Shown here one piece after another: positions 1 to 8,012 of a DNA stretch of 64,000 bases. Below the pieces are notes generated by a model. It saw nothing but the letters and a program-made list of their open reading frames with translations, was not told where the DNA came from and ran no database searches. This DNA comes from Pseudonocardia sp. (lineage in GTDB: Bacteria > Actinomycetota > Actinomycetes > Mycobacteriales > Pseudonocardiaceae), in assembly GCF_025465255.1 (NCBI RefSeq), contig NZ_JAODNI010000092.1:62001-126000 (forward strand). Direction: 5' to 3'. Within the stretch, counting starts at the first letter, position 1. Every line of letters begins with the position of its first letter. Made by a program: the position numbers and the translations under genes.

Positions 1-81
1 GACATCGCTGACGCCCCACAGGGGCTACTCAGGTCCGCGCACGGGGGGAACAGCAAGGATCCGGGGAGGGCGCCGCGCACG

Positions 82-543
82 GTGCCCTCCCTGGAGGAGC
101 TGGCGTCGTGGCGGGCCTTCCTGCGCGCGCACGCCACGATCACCCGGGCGCTCGAGACCGAACTGGAGGCCGAGCAGCGACTCTCGCTGGCGGCCTACGA
201 CGTGCTGGTGCAGCTGGCGGAGGCGCCGCAACGCAGGTTGCGGATGACCGAGCTCGCGGACGCCGTGCTGCTGTCCCGCTCCGGGGTGACCCGGCTCGTG
301 GACCGGCTCGAACGCTCCGGCCTGGTGCGGCGGGAACGGGTCGCGAACGACGGCCGGGGGGTCGCCGCGCTGCTCACCCCCGCCGGACTGGACCGGCTGC
401 GGACGGCGTCGCGGACCCATCTGCGGGGGGTGACACGCCACTTCGTCCGGCACCTGGAGCCGGCGGACCTGGCCACGATGGAGCGGATCGGGCGGACGCT
501 GGCCGCCGGCCAGGACCCGCCGGGCCGGAAGGCGACCGAGTAG
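82..543 (+). CDS. MarR family transcriptional regulator
   Basis: A 153-aa winged-helix DNA-binding protein of the MarR family, expected to act as a dimeric repressor that responds to a small ligand. The HTH lies at about residues 45-75 (MTELADAVLLSRSGVTRLVD) and is followed by the wing (RRERVANDGRG) and a C-terminal dimerisation helix. The length is normal for the family. The GTG at 82 is the first plausible start; the 81 bases before it show no other gene. The gene downstream is on the opposite strand, so the target may lie left of the window. The ligand cannot be inferred. Confidence 0.85.
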   Translation: MPSLEELASWRAFLRAHATITRALETELEAEQRLSLAAYDVLVQLAEAPQRRLRMTELADAVLLSRSGVTRLVDRLERSGLVRRERVANDGRGVAALLTPAGLDRLRTASRTHLRGVTRHFVRHLEPADLATMERIGRTLAAGQDPPGRKATE

Positions 544-554
544 GAGCGCCCCGG

Positions 555-1091
555 TCAGTCACCCGCCGCCGAGCGGCCCGCCCGCCGGGAACGGTCGCGG
601 TCGCGCGCGGGTGGCTGACCGTCGACGGCGGCCTGCAGGGTCGCCGTCAACCGCTCCAGCTCGCCGCGGAGGTAGTCCCGGGTGGCGAGCTCGCCGACCG
701 CGATCCGCAGCGCCGCGAGCTCGCGGGCGAGGTACTCGGTGTCCGCCTTCGTGCGTTCGGCGCGGCGGCGGTCCTCCTCGAGGGCGATCCGGTCCCGGTC
801 GTCCTGCCGGTTCTGCGCGAGCAGGATCAGCGGGGCGGAGTAGGCGGCCTGGGTGGAGAAGGCCAGGTTGAGCAGGATGAACGGGTAGGGGTCCCATCGG
901 ATCCGCCACGCCACGAGATTCAGCCCGATCCAGACCACGACGACCACGGACTGGATCGCGAGGAAACGCCCGGTGCCGAGGTAGCGGGCGACCCGCTCGG
1001 AGAGCCTGGCGAAGCCGTCCGGGTCCAGCTCGAACCGGCGGCGGCCGAGCCGGGGCTGGTCCAGCCGCCGGGACGTCTGCTGCTCAGGCAT
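555..1091 (-). CDS. DUF1003 domain membrane protein
   Basis: A 178-aa membrane protein with the DUF1003 core at about residues 25-120. Two hydrophobic segments (about 43-65 and 70-95, the second in PFILLNLAFSTQAAYSAPLI) are followed by the family's NRQDDRDR motif and a charged, probably coiled-coil tail. Its ATG overlaps the stop of the upstream MgtE_N/CBS gene by 8 bases, so the two are translationally coupled. The function of DUF1003 is unknown. The constant pairing suggests that it is the membrane partner of the soluble Mg2+-sensor-like protein, which is inference. Confidence 0.85.
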   Translation of the reverse strand: MPEQQTSRRLDQPRLGRRRFELDPDGFARLSERVARYLGTGRFLAIQSVVVVVWIGLNLVAWRIRWDPYPFILLNLAFSTQAAYSAPLILLAQNRQDDRDRIALEEDRRRAERTKADTEYLARELAALRIAVGELATRDYLRGELERLTATLQAAVDGQPPARDRDRSRRAGRSAAGD

Positions 1092-2418
1092 GGTCCGTTC
1101 CGTTCCGGTCCGCGGGTGGAGGCGGGGGCACGGCGGCCAGGACCCCGTCCACCACGGCGCCGCCCCGGCCCGCCCCGCCCCCGGGCTCGTTCATCCGGTC
1201 CCGCCAGCCGATCGGCAGCAGGTGGTCCAGCACGTCGTCGACGGTGACGGCGCCGAGCAGGTGGTCCTCCCCGTCGACCACCGGGGCCGCGACCAGGTTG
1301 TACGCGGCGAAGTAGCGGGTGATCTCGCCGAGCGTGGCGTCGGGTGCCAGCCGGTCCAGCTCGGCGTCGACCACGCCCGCGACCAGCTCGAACGGCGCCT
1401 CGCGGAGCAGCCGCTGGGCGTGCACGCAGCCGAGGTACCGGCCCGTCGGCGTAGCGGTCGGCGGCCGGCAGACGAACACCATGCTGGCCAGCGCCGGCGG
1501 GATGTCCGGGTTCCGGATCTGCGCCAGCGCCTCGGCGACGGTGGCGTCGGGGCGAAGGATGATCGGCTCCGGGGTCATCAGGCCGCCGGCGGTGTCCGAC
1601 GAGTACCTCATCAGCCGCCGCACCGGCTCGGACTCCTCGGGCTCCATCAGTCCCAGCAGCCGGCGGGCCTCCTCGTCCGGGAGCTCGTGCAGCAGGTCCG
1701 CGGCGTCGTCCGGGGACATGGCCTCCAGGACGTCCGCGGCGCGTTCGGAGTCCAGGTGGCCCAGCAGGGTGCGCTGCTCGGACTCGGACAGCTCCTCGAA
1801 GACGTCCGCGAGCCGCTCGTCGTCCAGGCTGTCGATGACCTCGTGCTGGCGTTTGCGGGGTAGCTCGGACAGCGCTGTGGCGAGATCCGTGGGGCGCATC
1901 GTCTCGAAGACGGCGAGCAGGCCCTCGGTGCCCTGCCGGTCCGACAGCGTCAGCCCCTGCACCGCGCTCCACGGCAGCACCTGCACCTGCGCGCGGCGGG
2001 TGAGCCGCAGCCGCCGGGCGCGCACGGCCAGCCGGCCGACCACCCAGTCCCGGGAGCGCAGCGGCTCGATCGCCGCGTCGACGACGACGGCCTCCTCGCC
2101 CGAGTCCCGCAACCGCACCGGCGCATCGAGCATCTGGCCCAGCACCAGCGTCTCGTTGGGGCGCTGGTGGAAGCCCCGCAGGCTGACCGAGCCGGACGCG
2201 AGCGTGACGGCCGTCGGATCGATGTCGGCGACCCGCAGCATCGGCACGAAGATCCGGCGCCGGGTGGACAGCTCGACGACGAGCCCCAGCACCCGCGGCG
2301 GTGTCGCGTCCACCCGCAGCGTGGCCACGACGTCCCGGACCTTGCCGATCCGCTCACCGTCGGGCCCGAACACGGCGAGCCCCGCCATGCGTGCGACGAA
2401 GATGCGTGCGGACCCCAT
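1084..2418 (-). CDS. MgtE intracellular domain and CBS protein lacking the transport domain
   Basis: A 444-aa soluble protein. Two PRC-barrel-like repeats (about 10-90 and 90-165) precede an MgtE_N alpha-solenoid (about 180-280, with repeated LHELPDEEARRLLGLMEPEE-type helices) and a CBS pair (about 285-415). In MgtE channels, the N and CBS domains bind Mg2+ and gate the pore; the five-helix membrane domain of MgtE is absent here. It therefore cannot be a transporter by itself and may regulate the coupled DUF1003 protein or another channel. Its ATG is preceded by TAGGCT with a 6-base gap, which suggests a leaderless transcript. Confidence 0.85.
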   Translation of the reverse strand: MGSARIFVARMAGLAVFGPDGERIGKVRDVVATLRVDATPPRVLGLVVELSTRRRIFVPMLRVADIDPTAVTLASGSVSLRGFHQRPNETLVLGQMLDAPVRLRDSGEEAVVVDAAIEPLRSRDWVVGRLAVRARRLRLTRRAQVQVLPWSAVQGLTLSDRQGTEGLLAVFETMRPTDLATALSELPRKRQHEVIDSLDDERLADVFEELSESEQRTLLGHLDSERAADVLEAMSPDDAADLLHELPDEEARRLLGLMEPEESEPVRRLMRYSSDTAGGLMTPEPIILRPDATVAEALAQIRNPDIPPALASMVFVCRPPTATPTGRYLGCVHAQRLLREAPFELVAGVVDAELDRLAPDATLGEITRYFAAYNLVAAPVVDGEDHLLGAVTVDDVLDHLLPIGWRDRMNEPGGGAGRGGAVVDGVLAAVPPPPPADRNGTDHA

Positions 2419-2424
2419 GGGCGC

Positions 2425-2452
2425 AGCCTAGAGCGGTGACACGCCCTAGGGT
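2425..2452. promoter_or_regulatory. Divergent leaderless promoters for the MgtE_N/CBS gene and phzF-like gene
   Basis: On the minus strand TAGGCT (2430-2425) sits 6 bases before the ATG at 2418. On the plus strand TAGGGT (2447-2452) sits 8 bases before the GTG at 2461. Both fit actinobacterial -10 hexamers at leaderless spacing, so the divergent pair shares only about 40 bases of promoter DNA. Confidence 0.6.
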
Positions 2453-2460
2453 GTCCGTCC

Positions 2461-3330
2461 GTGCCGAACCTGCGATTCGACGTCGTCGACGTGTTCACCG
2501 ACCGGGCCTATGCCGGCAACCCGCTCGCCGTCGTCCACGACGCGGACTCCCTCACGCCTGAGCAGATGCAGGCGGTCGCGACCGAGTTCGCCCTGTCCGA
2601 GACCGCCTTCGCGCTGCAGCCGACCGGGCCGGGCGCGGACTACCGGCTGCGCATCTTCACCCCCGCGCGCGAGCTGCCGTTCGCCGGGCACCCGAGTGTC
2701 GGTGCGGCCTGGGTGCTGGCCCGCGACGGCGTGATCCGGCGCGGCGACGTCGTCCAGGAGTGCGGTGCGGGCCTGCTCCCGGTGCACGTCCGCGAGGCCG
2801 GGGCTCAGGTCGCAGGCGGCTCGCCCGAGGTCGGCGACGACCTCGACGCGGCCCTGCTCGCCACCGCCGTCGGGTTGAGCCCGGACGACGTCGACGGCGC
2901 CGCGGCCCCCGGGGTCGCGGCCGCCGGGATCCCCTTCGCCTTCCTCCCCGTGCACGACGACGCCGTCGCGCGCCTGGAGCCGGACCCGGAGGCGTTGAGC
3001 GCGCAGACCGACGGGCTCGTCGGCCTCGCCGTCTACAGCCTCTCCGCGGACGCGACACGGGTGCATCTGCGGATGTTCGCGCCCGAGGTGGGGGTGGCCG
3101 AGGACCCTGCGACCGGCTCCGCGGCCGTGGCGCTGGCCGTCCACCTCGTGGACCGCGGGCTGCTGGAGCCGGACGGGGAGTCCGCGTTCACGGTCTCGCA
3201 GGGCGCGGAGATCGGGCGGCCTTCGACGCTGCACGTCACGGTCCGCGCCGAGGGGGGCCGCGCGGTCGGGACGGCCGTCCGCGGCGGAGTCGTCGCCGTC
3301 TCCCGAGGTGAACTGGTGGCGCTGCCCTGA
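2461..3330 (+). CDS. PhzF family epimerase/isomerase
   Basis: A 289-aa protein of the PhzF/YddE fold: two diaminopimelate-epimerase-like halves with one active site between them. The catalytic glutamate region LSETAF is near residue 46, FAGHPS near 77, and ATGSAA, which lines the second half of the site, near 217. PhzF itself isomerises a phenazine precursor, but most homologues have unknown substrates and no other phenazine genes are present. It is a single-gene unit with a leaderless-type promoter; the substrate is unknown. Confidence 0.85.
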   Translation: MPNLRFDVVDVFTDRAYAGNPLAVVHDADSLTPEQMQAVATEFALSETAFALQPTGPGADYRLRIFTPARELPFAGHPSVGAAWVLARDGVIRRGDVVQECGAGLLPVHVREAGAQVAGGSPEVGDDLDAALLATAVGLSPDDVDGAAAPGVAAAGIPFAFLPVHDDAVARLEPDPEALSAQTDGLVGLAVYSLSADATRVHLRMFAPEVGVAEDPATGSAAVALAVHLVDRGLLEPDGESAFTVSQGAEIGRPSTLHVTVRAEGGRAVGTAVRGGVVAVSRGELVALP

Positions 3331-3338
3331 CCGGACGG

Positions 3339-3355
3339 CCTCCTTCGGTCGGAGG
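3339..3355 (+). terminator. Short hairpin after the PhzF gene
   Basis: CCTCC and GGAGG arms enclose a 7-base loop, 8 bases after the stop codon. The stem is short and has no T-run, so this is only a possible terminator. The remaining bases up to 3511 hold no recognisable element apart from the ribosome site GAGGAG before the next gene. Confidence 0.35.
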
Positions 3356-3511
3356 AGGCGACCCGCCGGTAACCCCGGTCCACCTCGCGTGGGTGAGAAA
3401 CCAATCACCTGAGGGCGCACCGGGGGTCGCGGACGTGTCAGCATCCAGGGCAGTCTTCAGGTACGCAGTTCCGCACCGCCTGATCCGAGCACTCGACGAG
3501 GAGTCCCGCCC

Positions 3512-4480
3512 GTGACGTCCGAGAGCACCCAGCTTCGCGCCCGCCGGTCCTGCCTGGCCGTTCCCGGCTCCAGCCAGAAGTTCATCGACAAGGCCCGGAC
3601 CTTGAACTCGGACCAGGTCTTCCTGGACCTCGAGGACGCGTGCGCGCCGCTGGCCAAGCCCGGTGCCCGCAAGACCATCGTCGCCGCGCTCAACGAGGGC
3701 GGCTGGGGCGACAAGATCCGCGTGGTCCGGGTGAACGACTGGACCACCGAGTGGACCTACCGCGACGTCACCGAGGTCGTGGAGGGCGCAGGCGCCAACC
3801 TCGACGCGATCATGCTGCCGAAGGTGCAGACGCCCGAGCAGGTCGTCGCCCTGGACCTGCTGCTGACCCAGATCGAGAAGTCGATGGGCTACGAGGTCGG
3901 GAAGATCGGCATCGAGGCGCAGATCGAGAACGCGCTCGGCCTCACCAACGTCAACGCGATCGCGACGGCCAGCCCGCGCGTCGAGACGATCATCTTCGGC
4001 CCGGCGGACTTCATGGCGTCGATCAACATGAAGTCCCTGGTCGTGGGCGAGCAGCCGCCCGGCTACGACGTCGGCGACGCCTACCACCACATCCTGATGA
4101 GCATTTTGATGGCGGCCCGCGCGCACGACAAGCAGGCCATCGACGGCCCGTTCCTGCAGATCCGGGACGTCGACGCCTTCAAGCGGGTGGCCGGCCGCTC
4201 CGCCGCCCTCGGCTTCGACGGCAAGTGGGTCCTGCACCCCGGCCAGATCGACGCCGCCAACGAGACGTACAGCCCGCTGCAGAGCGACTACGACCACGCC
4301 GAGAACATCCTCGACGCGTACGAGTACTTCACGTCCGAGGCGGGCGGGAAGAAGGGCTCGGCGATGATCGGTGACGAGATGATCGACGAGGCCTCGCGCA
4401 AGATGGCGCTGGTGATCTCGGGCAAGGGCCGGGCCGCCGGCATGAAGCGCACCGACAAGTGGACTCCGCCGGAGGCGTGA
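3512..4480 (+). CDS. CoA-ester lyase, HpcH/HpaI (CitE-like) family
   Basis: A 322-aa TIM-barrel lyase that cleaves beta-hydroxyacyl-CoA thioesters in a Mg2+-dependent retro-aldol/Claisen reaction. The N-terminal substrate motif RSCLAVPGSS, the metal-binding loop FLDLEDA (about 38-44) and the second acidic site IEAQIENA (about 130-138) are intact. The C-terminus KWVLHPGQI is typical. The best functional parallel I know is M. tuberculosis Rv2498c, encoded beside a MaoC protein and an acyl-CoA dehydrogenase. Here the acyl-CoA dehydrogenase follows after 42 bases, so this is probably branched-chain or dicarboxylic acyl-CoA catabolism. GTG start with GAGGAG 9 bases upstream. Confidence 0.85.
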   Translation: MTSESTQLRARRSCLAVPGSSQKFIDKARTLNSDQVFLDLEDACAPLAKPGARKTIVAALNEGGWGDKIRVVRVNDWTTEWTYRDVTEVVEGAGANLDAIMLPKVQTPEQVVALDLLLTQIEKSMGYEVGKIGIEAQIENALGLTNVNAIATASPRVETIIFGPADFMASINMKSLVVGEQPPGYDVGDAYHHILMSILMAARAHDKQAIDGPFLQIRDVDAFKRVAGRSAALGFDGKWVLHPGQIDAANETYSPLQSDYDHAENILDAYEYFTSEAGGKKGSAMIGDEMIDEASRKMALVISGKGRAAGMKRTDKWTPPEA

Positions 4481-4522
4481 GCACCCCGACCGGCTGACGC
4501 ATCCGACGAGGAGGAACACACC

Positions 4523-5719
4523 ATGGCCCGCCTGGCCCAGACCGCCGGCCTGACCGACATCCAGGAAGAGATCCTTTCCACGGTCAAGACGTTCGTGGAC
4601 AAGGAGATCATCCCGCACGCGACCGCCCTCGAGCACGCGGACGCGTACCCGCAGGACATCGTCGACGGGATGAAGGAGATGGGGCTCTTCGGCCTCACCA
4701 TCCCCGAGGAGTACGGCGGCCTGGGCGAGTCCCTGCTGACCTACGCCCTCGTCGTCGAGCAGATCGCCCGCGGCTGGATGAGCGTCTCCGGCGTCATCAA
4801 CACCCACTTCATCGTGGCGTACATGCTGATGCACCACGGCACTCCAGCGCAGAAGCAGAAGTTCTTGCCCGCGATGGCGCTGGGGGAGACCCGCGGTGCC
4901 TTCTCCATGTCGGAGCCGGACCTCGGCTCGGACGTCGCCGCGATCAAGACCCGCGCCAAGAAGGACGGTGACGACTACGTCATCGACGGCGCCAAGATGT
5001 GGCTGACGAACGGCGGCTCGTCGAACCTGATCGCGCTGCTGGTCAAGACGGACGAGGGCAAGCCCAAGCCGTACCAGAACCTCACGACGTTCCTGGTGGA
5101 GAAGCCGTCGGGCTTCGGGGAGGTCGCGCCCGGGCTCACCATCCCCGGCAAGATCGACAAGATGGGCTACAAGGGCGTCGACACCACCGAGGCCGTGTTC
5201 TCCGGCTTCCGGATCCCGGCGTCGTCGATCCTGGGCGGGGAGGCCGGCAAGGGCTTCTCGCACATGATGGACGGCGTGGAGGTCGGACGGGTCAACGTCG
5301 CCGCCCGCGCCTGCGGCATCTCCATCCGGGCCTTCGAGCTCGCGGCCGAGTACGCCCAGCAGCGCTCGACCTTCGGCAAGCCGATCGCCGAGCACCAGGC
5401 GATCGCGTTCAAGCTGGCCGAGATGGGCACCAAGGTCGAGGCCGCCCACCTGATGATGGTCAACGCGGCCCGGCTCAAGGACCGCGGCGAGCGCAACGAC
5501 GTCGAGGCCGGCATGGCCAAGCTGCTGGCCAGCGAGTACTGCGCGGAGGTCACCCAGGAGGCCTTCCGCATCCACGGCGGCTACGGCTACTCCAAGGAGT
5601 ACGAGATCGAGCGGCTCATGCGCGAGGCGCCGTTCCTGCTGATCGGCGAGGGCACCAGCGAGATCCAGAAGACGATCATCAGCCGGGGCCTGCTGAAGGA
5701 GTACAAGCTCCGCGGCTGA
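4523..5719 (+). CDS. Acyl-CoA dehydrogenase
   Basis: A 398-aa FAD flavoenzyme that introduces an alpha,beta double bond into acyl-CoA and passes electrons to ETF. The family signature GAFSMSEPDLGSDVAAIKT is near residues 115-133, the FAD/CoA motif WLTNGGSSN near 156, QRSTFGKPIAEHQ near 280, and the C-terminal IGEGTSEIQK region near 375. The length is normal. GAGGAGG lies just upstream of the ATG. It is probably co-transcribed with the preceding CoA-ester lyase; a strong palindrome follows the stop. Homologues in the equivalent mycobacterial operon (fadE19 type) act in leucine/isovalerate-type degradation; the exact substrate here is uncertain. Confidence 0.9.
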   Translation: MARLAQTAGLTDIQEEILSTVKTFVDKEIIPHATALEHADAYPQDIVDGMKEMGLFGLTIPEEYGGLGESLLTYALVVEQIARGWMSVSGVINTHFIVAYMLMHHGTPAQKQKFLPAMALGETRGAFSMSEPDLGSDVAAIKTRAKKDGDDYVIDGAKMWLTNGGSSNLIALLVKTDEGKPKPYQNLTTFLVEKPSGFGEVAPGLTIPGKIDKMGYKGVDTTEAVFSGFRIPASSILGGEAGKGFSHMMDGVEVGRVNVAARACGISIRAFELAAEYAQQRSTFGKPIAEHQAIAFKLAEMGTKVEAAHLMMVNAARLKDRGERNDVEAGMAKLLASEYCAEVTQEAFRIHGGYGYSKEYEIERLMREAPFLLIGEGTSEIQKTIISRGLLKEYKLRG

Positions 5720-5726
5720 CCCAGGT

Positions 5727-5779
5727 CGGACGAACGGCACTCTCGCCCCGTAGGTTGGGACGAGAGTGCCGTTCGTCCG
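5727..5779. terminator. 19-bp perfect inverted repeat, palindrome family
   Basis: The arms 5727-5745 and 5761-5779 are perfectly complementary (19 bp) around a 15-base loop, directly after the acyl-CoA dehydrogenase stop. There is no T-run. The arm core ACGAACGGCACTCTCG is nearly identical to that of the palindrome after the MaoC gene (16705-16753), so this is a repeated element as well as a likely terminator. Confidence 0.75.
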
Positions 5780-5894
5780 TTTCCGGCTTGTGGCCCGATC
5801 GTGATCGCGTGCTGGGCACTGCGGGGTGGGGTCGGTCGTTGAGATGATGTGGGGCCGGATGTCCCCGGTGCCCGATGTTTCGAGGAGAGAGCCC

Positions 5895-6416
5895 GTGACC
5901 ACCCCCTTCGGCGGCCCCGGACGCCAAGCGCCCGGGCTGCCCAACCTGCCCACCCCGCCCACCGGCTGGCCGGTCGGCTCCTACGCCACCTACGAGGAGG
6001 CGCAGCGGGCGGTCGACCACCTGGCGGACACGGACTTCCCGGTCCGCGACGTGACGATCGTGGGCGTGGACCTGATGCTCGTCGAGCGCGTGATCGGACG
6101 CCTCACCTGGGGCCGTGTGCTGCTCCAGGGTGCGCTGTCGGGCGCCTGGTTCGGCCTGTTCGTCGGGCTCGTGTTCGGCCTCGCCGGCGGCGCCGGGCTG
6201 GGCCTCGCGCTGCTCGTCGCGGCGGGCGGCGCCGTGTTCGGCCTGGCGTTCGCCGCAGTCGGCTACGGAATGACGCACGGCCGTCGGGACTTCACCTCGG
6301 CGAGCCAGATGGTCGCCGGCCGTTACGACGTGCTGTGCCAGCCGCGCAATGCCGAGAAGGCCCGCGAGGTGCTCGCGAAGCTCGCGATGAGCGGGAATTC
6401 CGGAACCTCCTCCTGA
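5895..6416 (+). CDS. General stress protein with YflT-type domain
   Basis: A 173-aa protein. The N-terminal alpha/beta domain (about 25-80; GSYATYEEAQRAVDHLAD) resembles the general stress protein 17M / YflT heat-induced domain. Two glycine-rich hydrophobic hairpin segments (about 85-110 and 112-135, LVFGLAGGAGLGLALLV) follow, then a conserved tail. The GTG at 5895 has GAGGAGAG 6 bases upstream and is chosen over an upstream ATG at 5826 that lacks one. It is monocistronic, bounded by palindromes on both sides. The molecular role is unknown; stress induction is assumed from the family name only. Confidence 0.75.
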   Translation: MTTPFGGPGRQAPGLPNLPTPPTGWPVGSYATYEEAQRAVDHLADTDFPVRDVTIVGVDLMLVERVIGRLTWGRVLLQGALSGAWFGLFVGLVFGLAGGAGLGLALLVAAGGAVFGLAFAAVGYGMTHGRRDFTSASQMVAGRYDVLCQPRNAEKAREVLAKLAMSGNSGTSS

Positions 6417-6431
6417 GCTCCGGCCCTTTCG

Positions 6432-6453
6432 GTCCGGTCCGTCCGGACCGGAC
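6432..6453 (+). terminator. Hairpin after the stress-protein gene
   Basis: GTCCGGTCC (6432-6440) pairs perfectly with GGACCGGAC (6445-6453) over a 4-base loop, followed by GCGCCCTTTC. It is a plausible intrinsic terminator. Confidence 0.6.
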
Positions 6454-6496
6454 GCGCCCTTTCACGTCTCGGTCCGGTATCGCCCGTCTCCCCCGA

Positions 6497-6525
6497 TTGC
6501 GAGGCCGCTTCGGGGGACATAGGTT
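6497..6525 (+). promoter_or_regulatory. Predicted promoter of the lpqY-sugABC operon
   Basis: TTGCGA (6497-6502), a 17-base spacer and TAGGTT (6520-6525) form a good -35/-10 pair in the roughly 200-bp gap before lpqY. The implied 5' UTR contains the short dyad GTGACCGGAGTCAC (about 6547-6560), a possible operator or hairpin. Confidence 0.5.
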
Positions 6526-6626
6526 GCGGCGTACCGGTCGCCCTCCGTGACCGGAGTCACACGACGGAGTGTGTCGCCGGGCTGCCGCGATCGCGGGCAC
6601 GCGGTGGCCGTGAACGGGAGGCCGTG

Positions 6627-8012
6627 ATGGGGCAGCCGCCGGGAGGCCGGGCCCATGGCCCGGACAGGACGCGGGCCGGCAGACGGCGCACGTGGGCGGC
6701 GGCGGGTGCCGCGCTGCTGTCGTCGGCCGCCATCGCAGGCTGTTCCAGCGGCGCGGTCGGGCCGCCGGTCCTGAACTTCTACACGCCCGCGGACGCCGCG
6801 ACCCAGTACGGCGAGGCGGCCGCGGACTGCACGACGCAGGCGAACGGCCGCTACACGATCGTCCCGCAGACCCTGCCCAAGGGTGCGGACGACCAGCGGT
6901 TGCAGCTGGCCCGCCGGCTCGTCGCCGGGGACACCGCCGTGGACATCATGGGCATCGACGTCACCTGGACCGCGGAGTTCGCGACCGCGGGCTGGATCAC
7001 CCGGCTGCCCGAGGACGTCGCCGCGCAGGTCACCCAGGGCACCCTCGCGGGCCCGCTGGAGACGGCGACGTTCAAGGGGGCCCTCTGGGCGGCCCCGCTC
7101 AACACGAACACCCAGATCCTCTGGTACCGCAAGGACCTCGCCCCGACGCCGCCGAAGACCTGGGACGAGATGATCTCGATGTCGGAGGCCCTGCAACAGA
7201 AGGGCCTGCCCTCCTACATCGAGGTGCAGGGCGCGCAGTACGAGGGCCTCTCGGTCTGGTTCAACACGATGATCAACAGTGCCGGCGGTCAGATCGTCGA
7301 CGAGAACGGCACCGTCCTCATCGGCCAGGAGCCGAGCAGGGGCGCCGCCGAGAAGGCCGCGACGATCATGCAGCGGGTGGCGGCCTCACCGGCGTCGGAT
7401 CCGTCGTTGTCCGTGGCGAAGGAGAACGACGGCCGGCTCGCGATGGAGGCCGGCACGGCCGCCTTCCAGATCAACTACCCGTTCGTCTACGCGTCGATCA
7501 ACACTCCGCCCCCCGACGGCGGCGGTGGTGGCACGTTCATCGACGACCAGGGCAGGCCGGCGGGCACGGACACCGGCAAGAAGGTCATCGACGAGTTCGC
7601 GTGGGCGCCCTACCCGTCGGTGACGCCCGGGACCCCCGCGAAGCCGACGATCGGCGGCCTGAACCTCGCCGTCAGCACGACGTCGCTGCACCCGGCCCTC
7701 GCCTACGAGGCCGTCCAGTGCCTGCGCAGCAGGGAGAACCAGCTGCGCAACGCCACCGACGCCGGCGTCCCGCCGACGCTGGAGGCGCTGTACGGCGACC
7801 CCTCGTTCCAGCAGGAGTACCCGGCCTGGCAGGCGATCAAGGAGTCGCTGGACGACGCCAGCGTCCGGCCGAAGACGCCCGCCTACCAGAGCATCTCGAT
7901 CGTCCTGTCGGACCTGCTCAACCCGCCCGCGCAGATCAACCCGCAGGCGGTCGTCGGGGAGATGGCCGATCAGGTCGTCCGCGCGGAGAACTCGGAGGGA
8001 CTGGTCCCGTGA
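6627..8012 (+). CDS. lpqY: Trehalose ABC transporter substrate-binding lipoprotein LpqY
   Basis: A 461-aa family-1 extracellular solute-binding protein. The twin-arginine-like positive N-terminus and hydrophobic stretch end in the lipobox IAGC (Cys39), so it is a lipoprotein. The region after it (LNFYTPADAA, DDQRLQLARRLVAGD, VDIMGIDVTWTAEFA, NTNTQILWYRKDL) follows M. tuberculosis LpqY closely as I remember it. LpqY captures trehalose released from mycolyl-transfer or taken from outside. The ATG at 6627 has GGGAGG 5 bases before it; a GTG at 6624 is too close. Its stop overlaps the sugA start by 4 bases. Confidence 0.85.
   Translation: MGQPPGGRAHGPDRTRAGRRRTWAAAGAALLSSAAIAGCSSGAVGPPVLNFYTPADAATQYGEAAADCTTQANGRYTIVPQTLPKGADDQRLQLARRLVAGDTAVDIMGIDVTWTAEFATAGWITRLPEDVAAQVTQGTLAGPLETATFKGALWAAPLNTNTQILWYRKDLAPTPPKTWDEMISMSEALQQKGLPSYIEVQGAQYEGLSVWFNTMINSAGGQIVDENGTVLIGQEPSRGAAEKAATIMQRVAASPASDPSLSVAKENDGRLAMEAGTAAFQINYPFVYASINTPPPDGGGGGTFIDDQGRPAGTDTGKKVIDEFAWAPYPSVTPGTPAKPTIGGLNLAVSTTSLHPALAYEAVQCLRSRENQLRNATDAGVPPTLEALYGDPSFQQEYPAWQAIKESLDDASVRPKTPAYQSISIVLSDLLNPPAQINPQAVVGEMADQVVRAENSEGLVP

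Noticed and set aside
2461-3330. Phenazine biosynthesis cluster
   Set aside because: Only a PhzF-family protein is present; no phzA-E or G homologues are nearby, and most PhzF-like proteins have nothing to do with phenazines.
3236-5962. A 908-codon open frame on the minus strand
   Set aside because: It is antisense to clear lyase and acyl-CoA dehydrogenase genes. Its composition (Arg/His/Gly/Asp-rich, no domains) is that of a high-G+C shadow frame.
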